Shown: positions 1-9,899 of the stretch, piece by piece | How positions within the stretch are numbered: position 1 is the stretch's first letter | How the letters are laid out: every line of letters starts with the position of its first letter | Assembly (NCBI RefSeq): GCF_052857255.1 | Contig: NW_027526502.1 | Coordinates: forward strand, 292,501-356,500 | Direction: 5' to 3' | Source of the DNA: Amblyomma americanum | Taxonomy: Eukaryota > Arthropoda > Arachnida > Ixodida > Ixodidae | DNA length: 64,000 nt | Program-made: the position numbers and the translations under genes | Notes under the pieces: model-generated | What the model was told of the DNA's origin: nothing | The model's database searches: none | Seen by the model: only the letters and a program-made list of their open reading frames with translations

Positions 1-490
1 ATGCCATCCTGTGCAAAAGAGTCGAGCCTGGCCTCGTACACTTCTCTGTTAACTTCCATTACCCCGTATCTTAGTCGTCGACTCATTAACCTAATTACAC
101 GGTTAGCCTCAACGATCCTCCTTTCCGTTTCGCTAGCCTGCCTCTGGACCTCTGGGATTGTGCATATGGTCCCATGCACACTCTCAGAGGCCTCTCTAAG
201 CCTACGCATCCCCACTTCTAACTGCTTCTCTAGATTCTGGCTCCTCCCCTTGAGCACATAGTTGAGGCCAGCATGGATAACGACAAGGTGTTCGCCATCC
301 ATGCTGCCCCCCACCACCTCCTGGGCTTTGGCCATTGCATCTACTATGCACTTCCCCGACTGGGCCTCCTCATCTACCCCGCCACCGCTCGTCAAACCGG
401 TGAGGCTGCTCCACAGCTTTCCGTGATCATCGACCCAGCAGCGTAAGAAGCGCCGATACGGCCGCATCCAGTCACAGTCGAGTTCTAAGC
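1..490 (-). pseudogene. LINE ORF1 fragment, SGNH/esterase-like region
   Basis: The reverse strand is open for about 160 codons, from near 490 to the window edge. The translation includes the short strings VIHAGLNYVLKG, ICTIPEVQ and RVIRLMSRRL, which I recognise from esterase-type (SGNH hydrolase) domains of CR1-like LINE ORF1 proteins in ticks. In that family a GDSN serine block precedes this segment. Here the corresponding place reads VDDHG, so the nucleophile serine is not seen and the copy is probably dead. The fragment runs off the left edge, so its 3' part is unknown. The family assignment is from memory of related proteins; what is seen is only the long open frame and these strings. Confidence 0.55.
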
Positions 491-575
491 CTGGCAACCA
501 CGCAGTACTGTCACCACAGGAGCTTCGCGTTGCCTACAAATACCTCCCCCCCCCCCCCCCTTCTGGAGCCAGTCG

Positions 576-1457
576 TTGCACGCCGCTGCGAAGAACATGG
601 TCATGAAACCGCCCCTTTTTGCGCAGGTTATTTACCTCCCGTATGCTAGTTGTTTCCGCACTAGTAATCCCTTTTTGATCGCAGAGTCGGGCCCCAATGG
701 CCTGCTTGATTGTTTCCGGAGACTATTGGGCTTGTCATGCAACTTTTTCCTCAATGCTCATCTGGTGTGCCTCTTGCTTGCCTTGTCGGGAGAAGTAGAA
801 CTAAATCCGGGACCTCATAACGCCGACCCACCTGCATCTCTTGAATCCATTTCGCAGACTCTCGCTCGCTTATAACTGTCCCAAAATACGGTTCGTGCCG
901 AACTCTCGCTAATCCGCTCTGCTCAAACTAACACAGAAGGTATGGTCGGCCGGCTGCCTTCACATGTCGACGCCCTGGAAAAAGTTGTCAAGAATAATCA
1001 GCTGAGCTACCCGGACTCTTCTGGCATGTTGAAAACCAGTATGGAGATAATTTCAGCCGAAGTTAAGGTTCTTACCGACAAATGTGATGATGCAGAAAAT
1101 CGCCTCCGTCGATCCAATTAGCTTTTTTTTGGAATTAACAATGCTAATGTGGAAACGTGGCCTGACTCTGAGTCTCAAATTATTTCGTTTTGCTCAGAAA
1201 AGCTTGGAGCTACCGTGAATCTTGATGATATTGAACGAGCACACATGCTAGGGCGCTTCCAGTCAGAAAAAAATTGCCCAATAATTGTAAAATTTGCGTG
1301 TTTCAAGGAGAAATCAAGGATTCTGTCTGCGGGACCGCAGCTCAAAGATTCGTCTAATGCTCTTCGTGATGATTATTCTGCACGTGTGCGAACAGCCAGG
1401 AAAGTGCAATTCATATATAATGCAAATACGAATTCTTCCGAGGAAGTGCAATTATAG
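576..1457 (+). pseudogene. CR1-like LINE ORF1 (RNA-binding protein), broken
   Basis: The first frame (576-875, 99 codons) has a hydrophobic stretch followed by a 2A-like motif and ends at a stop at 873-875. Coding character continues to 1120 as a probable coiled-coil region, and from 1149 to 1457 as a 102-codon segment containing DIERAHMLGR and PIIVKFACFKEKSRIL. These resemble the RRM-like and C-terminal domains of L1/CR1 ORF1 proteins, which bind element RNA as a chaperone. At least two stops break the frame. The opening residues of this frame are encoded by DNA that recurs near 12,255, which supports a shared 5' end for one LINE family. Confidence 0.65.
786..815 (+). other. 2A-like ribosome-skipping motif in LINE ORF1
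   Basis: Codons 786-815 read SGEVELNPGP. The 2A consensus is D-[V/I]-E-x-N-P-G-P; this copy keeps E-x-N-P-G-P but has glutamate in place of the first aspartate. It lies after a hydrophobic leucine-rich stretch and before the RNA-binding part of ORF1. 2A motifs are known in several non-LTR retrotransposons, where they separate an N-terminal peptide from the ORF protein during translation. Activity of this variant is not known, and the ORF is now broken. Confidence 0.6.
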
Positions 1458-1524
1458 TGATTGTCGCCCGCTTGCAGGCCGCCACCACACCCCCCGCCGC
1501 AGTTTCCACGCGTCAGTTACTTCG

Positions 1525-2226
1525 CACCGACTTATAAGCCATTAGCCGTTCTAGTAGCCAACATTCGCAGCTATCTGCCCAAGAAAAACGCTGTAGAAGC
1601 CTTCCTAAATGATAGCGGTACAGATATAGCTTTAATTACTGAGTAATGGCTAACCTCGGAAGTCTCGAATGACGAGCTTCCGCATGATGTATCATCGTTT
1701 ACGGTCTACAGGCGTGACACAGTGGGGCGGAAGGGGGGTGGTGCGGTGTACTGGTTTTTGTGAAATATAATGTGTCGTCTCCCTTTTGCCGACCAGCAAT
1801 CATGAAATTGTTGCTATAAAGTTATCGCTTCTTTCTAATACAATCATTTTACTTGCACGCTACCGTCCTCCTAACTGCGAGACATCATTCCTTGACGAGC
1901 TGCATTCAATACTACTGGGCCTCAAGGCCCGTTTTCTCCGTGCAAGTTATTTACTTTGCGGCGACTTCAACTTCCCTGACATTAACTGACCAGACTTATC
2001 CGCACATAGCGCCCAATCAAAGCAGCTTTCGGAGGTAGTGCTTACCCTCAACCTTACTCAAAAAGTTGACGTACCAACTTGGCACAACAAAACTCTTGAC
2101 CTTGTTCTTGCTTTTGACCTCGAATCTATCCAGTCATTATCGTGCATTGCTGGCTTGAGCGATCATTGCACGTTATTGTTCAACTTATCTGTGCCCGTCG
2201 CTGCTCGTCAACCACCATTCAAGTAA
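1525..2226 (+). pseudogene. LINE endonuclease domain (EEP type), broken
   Basis: Translations in this stretch give NIRSYLPKKNAVEAFL, DIALITE, the CGDFNFPDIN block and GLSDHCTLLFNL. These are the landmark motifs of the exonuclease-endonuclease-phosphatase domain that nicks target DNA in CR1-clade LINEs. The glutamate (LITE), GDFN and SDH positions are all visible, so the domain retained its catalytic residues before several stops and frame changes broke it (stops at 1644-1646 and 1987-1989). It sits between ORF1 and the reverse transcriptase, as expected. Confidence 0.7.
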
Positions 2227-2639
2227 ATTCGCGACTCTAACAAGGCCAACGTTCAACGTTACAAGTATTATCTCAGGGTTAGATAACTTCCTCAATCATT
2301 TCCGTATGTGCTCCGCAGCAAGAACAGTTAATGATAATCGGTTGCTATTCAAAAGAAAATTCTTATCACTAACCGATATATACATTCTCCTTGTATGCAT
2401 TCGAGGCAACGCAAGCAAACCGTCGTTTTCTAATGCACTCAGGAAACTTTCAAGGCAGAAGAAACGCCTCTTCCGTGTAGCAAAGCACTGAGGAAGCCCA
2501 CAACAGTGGGAAAGGTTCGACTTCTTCTTCGACTTCTTCGACAATAAACTTCTTCGACAATAAAAAAAGGGAAATTTTATCATCATGATCTGCAAAGCAT
2601 CATTCACTCCAACCCCCCAAAATTCTGGAAACTTCTTAG

Positions 2640-3681
2640 TCCAAGTGACAGGTCATCACGCAATATCTCATTAGTTGAAAGTGATGGTTCTGAGGTTCCA
2701 TCAGACCAACGCAGTGCGGTAATGAACTCATACTTTACTTCTGTTTTTATTAATGAACCTTCCTTAAATATCCCTCCCTTAAAAGAGCTTCTATTTTCTC
2801 AAATGCCGCCTGTTACTGTCACTGCCAACGGTACTGCAAATCTCATTGATAAGCTTAAGGTCTCAAGCGCCCCAGGACCAGATAGTATACCTTCAAAGAT
2901 ACTGAAACGCGCCAAGGATAGCTCAAGCCAGTGCTTGAAAATATTCGACCGATCAATTTCTGCAAGTTCAATTCCAGATGACTGGGAGATGAGTCGGGTA
3001 GTTCCGGATTTTAAAGCAGGTAACCGGTCCGATCCTTCTAACTACCATCCGATTTCTTTAACATGCATTGCCTGCAAGCAACTAGATCACATTATATGTT
3101 CACACGTGGCCTCTCATTTAGATTACAACTGCTTCTTTTCCCCCCAGTCAGCATGGTTTCAGATCCGGTCATTCATGCGAAACCCAACTTTATCATTTCA
3201 CTACCGATTTCAGCTAGTCCTTCAAAATGACTTCAGCAGAATTGAGGACTGCTGTTCCACGTGGCTAATGCAGCTCAGCGTTTCCAAGTGTAAATAAATG
3301 CAGGTAACTCGCAAGCGCACTAAGGTCCACTACGCGTATTCACTAAAGTCAACCACCCTTTCACAAGTCGTTTCATACCGGTATCTCGGAAATCGTTTCA
3401 ACAACACCCTCACGTGGTCCCAGCACATTACGAAGCTGACAGCTGATGCTTCGAAATCACTCGGATTTATCAGATGACACTTCGGTTCTTCCCCACATTC
3501 CATCCGAAAACTAGCCTGCAATAATTTCGTCCACACTAAACTAGAATACGCCTCCGAAGTTTGGAACCCACACCAAGGTTACTTAATTGACACTCTAGAA
3601 GCTATTCAAAACCGTGCCGCCCGCTTTATTTCATCCGACTATTACACCCACTCTAGATATAAAATTATCTCTCGTCATATA

Positions 3682-3762
<81 letters not shown>

Positions 3763-4047
3763 TCAGCCTCTGGTGCACAGGCGGAAAATTGCCCGCTTGT
3801 CTTTATTCGACAAACTATACCATTGTTTTCCTTCACTTCGGGACTCAAATCTGCTTCCGCTCCTCAGAACTTCACGCGATCTCTTCAACTCCATGAGCGT
3901 TCTACGCGTGCACGGCTCCACTAACGCACCTAGCAAGCCATCTCTACCTGTTTCCATTGAATAATGGAATTCTTTACCCGAATGCATTGTCATCGAACTT
4001 GATCCGTGTAAGTTCCGCCTATTTCTGCTGTCACACTTAAAAACCTG
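2640..4047 (+). pseudogene. LINE reverse transcriptase and C-terminus, internally deleted
   Basis: The longest frame, 2722-3297, contains SAPGPDSIPSKILK and an SNYHPISLT block, which are the fingers motifs of CR1-like reverse transcriptases. The sequence then skips the catalytic palm. From about 3300 the reading resumes with YRYLGNRFNNTLTWSQHI and LEYASEVWNPHQ, which belong to the post-palm region. After the TA microsatellite comes the family's C-terminal tail (LFDKLYHCFPSLRDSNLLP). A stop follows VSIE at 3962-3964. The element cannot encode an active polymerase. Confidence 0.7.
3684..3760. repeat. (TA)n microsatellite inside LINE coding region
   Basis: An almost pure TA dinucleotide run of about 77 bp. 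It interrupts the C-terminal part of the CR1-like ORF2. The frame reads through it as an artefactual isoleucine-tyrosine repeat and rejoins recognisable LINE sequence afterwards, so the repeat grew within the dead copy. Confidence 0.95.
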
Positions 4048-4262
4048 ATGTTTATTATTCTTCCCTTTGCGTTTTACTACTGTTCTATATATGTTTGGCC
4101 ACTCCCTCTGATGGGTTTATGTACATTTTCTCTTTATATCCTGCCAGCATATGTATATGGCGCTGATTGTGACCTGTTGTATTCTTGTGTTGTAACGCCT
4201 CCTCATTATGTAATGTCCCGACACCCAGGGTCTTTAAGGGTCAATAAATGATGGTTATGATG

Positions 4263-5450
4263 AATATACGCAGCACACTCACGTCTTTACCGACGGTTCA
4301 ACTACTCAAGAAACCCCTCCCTGTTGCCTTTATGTGCCCTCAGCAATCCATGCCGTTTCTTACCGGCTACAGCAGAAGACTTCCTCTACGACAGCTGAGC
4401 TTCACGGCATTAAAGAAGCTGTTTCGTCTACCCTGCGCCGATCCCACAGCCGATGGGTTATCTTCACGGACTCAAAAGCATCCCTGCCGATACTGACCAA
4501 CCCGCTGAAGAACACCAATCATCAGCCTATTTCCCTTGAGATCGGGTGTCTGCATCATATGGCTATTGTCGCGGGCCATTGCATTTCAGTGTATACCAGC
4601 ACACTGTGGCATTCTGGCCAATGGAAGAGCAGATGAAGCGGCTTGTAAAGGCCACCAACATCGGCGATACATTCGGACCTTCTTCACAAAATCTGATGCG
4701 TCCCAAATGGCTAAAAGATTTGCTTTAGAAGAAATGTATCGGCTCTGGAGCTTGCCGACACATCACTATCAGTTTCTCAACTCCATCGACCCACATCTGA
4801 GATCAAGCCTACCGCCTAGAATTCCTCGCCACCTGGAAACACTATATCGCCTACTTCGCCTCAACACTGCGTCTACGAACGGCTTGCGATACCGTTTCAG
4901 TCAAACGAACAGTCCGCTTTGTGACAACTGCGGCTCGATCGAATCTGTCGAACGTGTCTTGCTTGAGTGCCCTGCGTATACTGACGAGCGTGTTTACTAT
5001 GAGCAGTGCGTGGGAAAGCTCTCCCCAGTGCCTCTAACAGTGGACAGTGTTTTAGACACCTTAAGCTGCTTTAGGCCACAGAGACATGTAATGAACTTTT
5101 TTGTTTGCGTGCTTAAAGGAAATTGGACATCTCGACAAGATCTGATTTCATCTAGCACTTTGCTTTCACGCATTTTTCTCGCAGAATTTTTTTAGGCCAT
5201 TTATCAGACTTTGCACGCCATCATTTCATATGTTACATCATTTCTCGCCGATGGCCCTTAGTATGCGTTTAATGGCCACTGTTTTTGTTCTCCCCTCCCC
5301 TTTTTTTTCTCTCTAATTTAACCTTTCTCGATCTCCTCCCCTTCTGCCTTTACCTCCCAAATTCCCTTCCCCGAGCAGAGTAGCATGCCAGCGATCTCTA
5401 AACGTGGGCTAAAATCTCTGTTTTTCGATTCTCTCTCTCTCTCTTTCTTC
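4263..5450 (+). mobile_element. RNase H-bearing LINE, 5'-truncated 3' end (family B)
   Basis: The sequence begins abruptly with an RNase H domain. The acidic residues are visible: VFTDGST (Asp codon 4292-4294), TTAELHG (Glu 4397-4399) and IFTDSK (Asp 4469-4471). A frame change near 4590 leads to AHCGILANGRADEAA, the RNase H C-terminal motif. The 4536-5195 frame continues into a CDNCGSIESVERVLLEC region that resembles the terminal zinc knuckle but lacks the usual histidine. A pyrimidine-rich 3' untranslated part with a CT run follows to about 5450. A second copy lies on the reverse strand at 36.0-38.96 kb and a third fragment at 11.94-12.17 kb. Confidence 0.7.
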
Positions 5451-5736
5451 CTAGTTCTTTTCCGCCACTGTGTGTCAACGCTCTTTCTGTATAGGTTTTA
5501 AATACCTTAGCTGCTTACCTGTTATCGTTCAATTTCCTCAGGCGTTCTTCATATACAGCGTGTTCAAAATTACACTTTAGTGATATTTTTTTAAAATGTG
5601 AAACACCGTACGCTAATCCTGTTTTTGCACGTTGGTAAGGCGTCCAGGCGGATACACATTGGGGTAAGAATGATCTCTGTAAATTCAGGAATTAACTAAA
5701 GTTCATTAAACACCCTTTTTATTGGTTGAAATTAAA

Positions 5737-5738
<2 letters not shown>

Positions 5739-5832
<94 letters not shown>
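5739..5832. repeat. (TA)n microsatellite
   Basis: About 94 bp of TA dinucleotides with one CA interruption near 5820. It touches the left arm of a hairpin at 5834. The preceding stretch, 5451-5738, holds no recognisable gene; it includes CGTGTTCAAA near 5563 and GTGAAACACCGT near 5600, which resemble the ends of the foldback element at 36.9-37.5 kb. Confidence 0.95.
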
Positions 5833-5833
5833 C

Positions 5834-6210
5834 TTTCGTTTTAGTTCGTTTAATTACGCATGCGAGACAGCGGCTCCCACCGTGATGTACCTCCGACGTG
5901 TGACGCAGCTATTGCGTATAGCACTCCGCCTTGCAGGAGTGTGCAGCGAGCGCCGACGCGGGTGACATTTCGTTCTGGGCCAGCGTTCTCCTTCTCGGCG
6001 ATCGAAACCCATGAATCGCTGATCGGTCGGCGAGAAGGGAGAGCTATTTCTTTAAGCAATTGTTTCTGCAGCCGGTATAAAGACGCGGCGCCGCTCGTTG
6101 CGCACTCTTGCAAGGTGGAGTGCCATACGCAACCGCTGCGTCACACGAGGGAGGTTCTTCACGCCGAGAGCCGCAGTCTCGCATGCGTAATTAGACGAAC
6201 TGGGACGAAA
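5834..6210. repeat. Imperfect long inverted repeat (hairpin element)
   Basis: The reverse complement of 6181-6210 matches 5834-5863 with four C/T differences in 30 bases. Matching continues inward through the strings GTGTGACGCAGC and GCACTCC, and the centre is itself palindromic (CTTCTCGGCGATCG against CTTCTCGCCGACCG). Nearly the whole 377-bp stretch can therefore fold back. It resembles a foldback or MITE-type element; no ends or target duplication could be fixed. A TATA-like GTATAAAGACG occurs near 6075. No protein is convincing in either strand. Confidence 0.65.
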
Positions 6211-6334
6211 TTTTAGACATGCGCATGTCAGAACACAGGCGAGTTATTAAAATTGTTCAAAATCCGGACATTCCGAATGTCATTAATGTGGACCGAGCTG
6301 TGGGCACTTTGTAATGCGCATTGCGCGCATGTGT

Positions 6335-6384
6335 AGTCAGTCAGTCAGTCAGTCAGTCAGTCAGTCAGTCAGTCAGTCAGTCAG
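6335..6384. repeat. (AGTC)n tail of the CR1-like LINE
   Basis: A 50-bp tetranucleotide array. On the reverse strand it directly follows the AATAAAAGCTGAC end of the neighbouring LINE, which is how CR1-like elements commonly end. It is therefore part of the insertion rather than an independent microsatellite. Confidence 0.8.
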
Positions 6385-8530
6385 CTTTTATTTGCAGGAA
6401 AATCACATCTTCCTGCGGGTGGCAGAGACTAAAGGCATTGTTGCCTGACGAGGTCTCTGCCCCCGTACCGAAAGGAGCGCTGCCTACAACAGTTCTTCGG
6501 AGAGCCGGTACAAAAAAGAGAAGCTGCGTTGCAAATATTACACGCATACATACTATACAACATGGTTGTACAGAAGCACTATGGACGTTTTTTTTTAATT
6601 ACATTGAAGAGTCGCTCATGTCACTAAAACACGTAAAAAGAAGCCAACGTTTGCATGATGAAAGTAAATTGACATTTATCATTGTTACTTAACAATCTCA
6701 ACGGAAAAGAAAATTGCCCGCAATACACGTTTGAACGTTTTTCTCGGTAGACAGAAATCAAAAACAGAAGCACAGGTATTTAACTTGTCTATTACCTGAT
6801 ATTCCCGATCTTGTTTTCCATAATTTGTTCTGACTTTTTATTTCTGCGTTTGGGGTTACGGATGTCATATTGCGCCAAGACAGGTGTGTAAATACTGTGG
6901 AGCTTCTTCTTATATATTCGCTGCGCCGGTATCCATAGACTTTATTTGCTGGTAGGTTATATAATCTGGGAAAAGTAGTTAAGCTGACAACAATCTAATA
7001 GAGCCGGTGTGGTTCACAAAAATCCGGAGGACACGATTTTGCAGCAGTTGTAGCCTATCATAGTTCCCTTTTGTCGTTGGTCCCCAGACCAGAATGTCAT
7101 ACAAAAGTTTAGAATAGAAAAGGGAGTAATATAGCGTTGTTTTAGCCAAAGAGGTATTAGAGAGGCTATTTTTCTCATGCATCCAACAGACTTCGCGAGT
7201 TCCGAGAGCAAGTGATTGACATGAGGAGTCCAAGACAACTCTTCGTAAACCATGCCCCAAGGAACTTTTGCACACTTACTTGTTCTAAGTTTTGTCCTCT
7301 GTACTGTAAGTTAATAATTTTTTATGCTTATTGATTGGCTTAAATATCATGTACTTCATTTTTACTGCATTCAACTGAAGATTGTTTTGTTGCAGCCATG
7401 TGGCTGATTCATTTAAATACAGATTGGCCGGTTGTTCAATGTCATGCAGTGTTCTAGCTGTAAAGAATTAATTATTGTCGTCTGCAAACATGGTTATTGG
7501 GGGTGTTTTTTGTAGTTCCGTAATGTCGTTCACGTATAAAAAGAAAAGTAACGGGCCTAATATCGAACCTTCCGGGACACCTAGTTTAATGTCAAGTTGT
7601 TTTCAAGAAGTACAGTCTATTTTAACAAACTGACGCCGAAACGATAAGTAGCTCTTGATAAGGTCCAATGTGATGCCTGGAATTCTATAGCAATCTAATC
7701 TTATAGCCAAGCTTTCGTGGTCAACGGAATCAAAAGCTTTGCGCAGATCGCGAAATATTCCTAAGGTGAACAACTGATCTTCAAAATTTCTGATTATTTG
7801 CTGCTTTACGGCAAGAAGAGCGTCCTGAGTTTTTTTTTTTTTTTTGCTGAAAACCACACTGCGAGGGTGATATATGATACTTAGTTAGATATTTTGGCAG
7901 CCGGTTATTGATTGACAACCCGTGAACCTTAGAAAACATCGGTAGAATGAGATTGGCCGGTTATTCGTAATATCATCAGTTCTACCTTCTTTGTGTATTG
8001 GAATTACTTTAGCCAGCTTTAGTTTATTCGGGAAGACTCCTGTAGAAAACCTGTGACGAATGAGATAGGCTAGGGCAGGGCTTATTAATAATGACACTCG
8101 CTTAACAGGTTCAACTTTATCTTCATCATACCCACATGCGGCATTCTTTTTAAGTGTATCATAAGACCATTGATTTCTTTTTCGGTAACGGCTTCCAATA
8201 CGAATGAATTTACTCGACGAGACGACCAGTAGTTCCCACTTTGTAGAACTGACGGCTGAGGTATGGCCGCATTAATGAAATACTCGTTGATTTTATCTGG
8301 TACCGTCTTGCCTCCCATCGAGTCATTGATTACTATTCGGTCAGCCTTAACCGGTGATGGGTTTTTGCCAGTAAGTTAATTTACCTGCCTCCAGATCTTT
8401 GTCAGATCCGTTCTTTTCCTGGCAAACAGTGTTTCATAATATGCAAGTTTGGCTTTTTTTGATATCAGCTTTTAATTTATTGCGATACTTTTCAAATTCT
8501 TTAAACAAGTCGCCGTCTTTGCATTTGCAA
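6335..8530 (-). mobile_element. CR1-like LINE, 5'-truncated, decayed
   Basis: Read on the reverse strand from about 8530: a pre-RT linker (LFKEFEKYRNKL), RT fingers (FPNKLKLAKVIPIHKEG), DLRKAFDSVDHE (motif A), a GPLLFFLYVNDI-like segment and the catalytic FADD at 7477-7488. Post-palm and C-terminal parts follow (LLYDILVWGP, NRVLRIFVNHTG, YGYRRSEYIRRSS). The pieces lie in different frames with several stops. The 3' untranslated part (about 6390-6770) ends in AATAAAAGCTGACTGACTG, so the tetranucleotide array is the element's own tail. Both catalytic aspartates of the palm are present even though the frame is lost. Confidence 0.7.
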
Positions 8531-9640
8531 CGTGGGATCCATATGGACCTTGAAATGGGGTGGGTGGGGACCTGCTACGACTTCACATTACATCTTCGTC
8601 TCGTGACTAGGTTTCCCTTCACATTACATCGCTGTCACGTGACCTGGTATTACGTCACACTTTTATGATGTTATTATTAATACTAATTAGTATTAGCATT
8701 ACATAATTACATTATTAAGCGTTGGTTAGGCACGCTGACTCATGTATGTTAATTAGCATTAATTAATTATTTGACGTCATTATATTCGTCACGTGACTCG
8801 TCGGCTAGTGACGTCACATGGTGCATGCCGTTTTTTGCAGGCACTTTTTTGTGGATATGACCTTGAAATTGAGCCATCTAGTGCTTTCGCGTTAATAAAA
8901 GCCCCTCGCTTCTACACAGACGTACAACGCGCCCCTGTTGGTCTACTACAGTCGCAGCTTGTTTTCGAAGGCAGCATACAGAGGATTGAAAAGAGCGTTT
9001 GCTGGGTGGCAAAACTTTCGTCTACGCTGAGTGCTTTCGCTATGCTGGATAGAGCTAAAAAATCGATATATACAGATATCCATGTGTGTAGCCGTCAAAT
9101 TGGAATGCACATCGTCGACCAGCCTCTGAATATACGCAATTCTCAACTCTAAGAAGAGTATCGTGAATCCCCCCCTCACCCTCCCGCCATCCTAATTTCT
9201 GGTAGATGGTGTAGAAGGCCTGTGTTTGTCAGTGGCCGGTTCGTGCGTGAATGAGCGAGAGACTTCCAATACGAACAAGTATGCGCGAAGCAGTTGCCGA
9301 ATATTGACACTGATAAGCTTACTATTACTTAGTGAACCAAACTTCATGAAAAAAGTGCCCTCCGACGTACTAGGGGTAACGGCGTAAGGGACACCCCTGT
9401 CCGCATGCCATAAACTCTCCGAGGGTTCATCCCATATTATAACCTTCTCTTATTGCGTGCACATCAATAGTGTTTGTACACACCTTATAAATAATTACAC
9501 ACCGCTTAGTGCTGCTATTGTAATAACTAGTAATCACAATTGTACCATTATCATTCTGGCTTTCCTGTCTCACGGGATTCTCAGAACTGTTTTTAACTGA
9601 AAAACTTCTTAATCGCTTTTTTTTCTCAGGTCGACCACCG
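8531..9640. other. Non-coding stretch with CRE- and E-box-like palindromes
   Basis: No gene is recognised. Perfect 10-bp palindromes occur: GTCACGTGAC at 8634-8643 and 8788-8797, and GTGACGTCAC at 8808-8817, with TGACGTCA at 8772-8779. The pair GGACCTTGAAATG (near 8546) and TGACCTTGAAATTG (near 8858) forms an imperfect direct repeat around this block, which could mark a small non-autonomous element. A 119-codon frame at 8793-9152 resembles nothing I know and is probably chance. Confidence 0.45.
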
Positions 9641-9643
9641 GAT

Positions 9644-9790
9644 CTCAACCTCAAAATTTGAGGTTGAGGTCAGGTTGAGTGAGGTCGCCAGTGGCCTCAT
9701 GAAAAGTGAGGTGAGGGCGTCTCAGGAGACCTCAACCTCAACTGATGAGGTTGAGGTTGAGGGAGGTCAGCACATTTTTTTTAGTTTGAG
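9644..9790. repeat. GAGGT-rich repeat with nested palindromes
   Basis: A degenerate array of GAGGT and TTGAGG units. It contains a perfect palindrome at 9644-9668 (12-base arms around one A) and a second hairpin near 9731-9763 made from CCTCAACCTCA and TGAGGTTGAGG. No coding sequence. Confidence 0.7.
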
Positions 9791-9899
9791 GTGAGGTCGA
9801 GATTTTTTAGGTCAAATGTCCACCTCTTGGTGAAATTGCCGACAACATAACAGGGCGCACATGCGCGAGAGCAGCCACACACGCTATCAACAGAACAGG

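Larger units (their letters stand above)
560..4262 (+). mobile_element. CR1-like LINE, decayed, near full length
   Basis: An ordered series of fragments on one strand gives ORF1 (576-1457), an endonuclease (about 1525-2226), reverse transcriptase (about 2640-3300), the ORF2 C-terminus (about 3300-4047) and a 3' untranslated end with an AATAAA-like string near 4243. Many stops and frame changes interrupt the frames. The central palm with its catalytic aspartates is missing: the text jumps from an early RT segment at about 3170 to post-palm sequence. A TA microsatellite at 3684-3760 sits inside the C-terminal coding part. A poly-C run near 547-560 lies just before the start. No target duplication was found. 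The element abuts an RNase H-type LINE at about 4263. Confidence 0.7.

Noticed and set aside
3614..3964. Tyrosine-isoleucine repeat protein
   Set aside because: A TA microsatellite inside a decayed LINE C-terminus; the flanking residues belong to the LINE.
5726..5965. Second tyrosine-isoleucine repeat frame
   Set aside because: TA dinucleotide repeat followed by hairpin DNA; no conserved protein.
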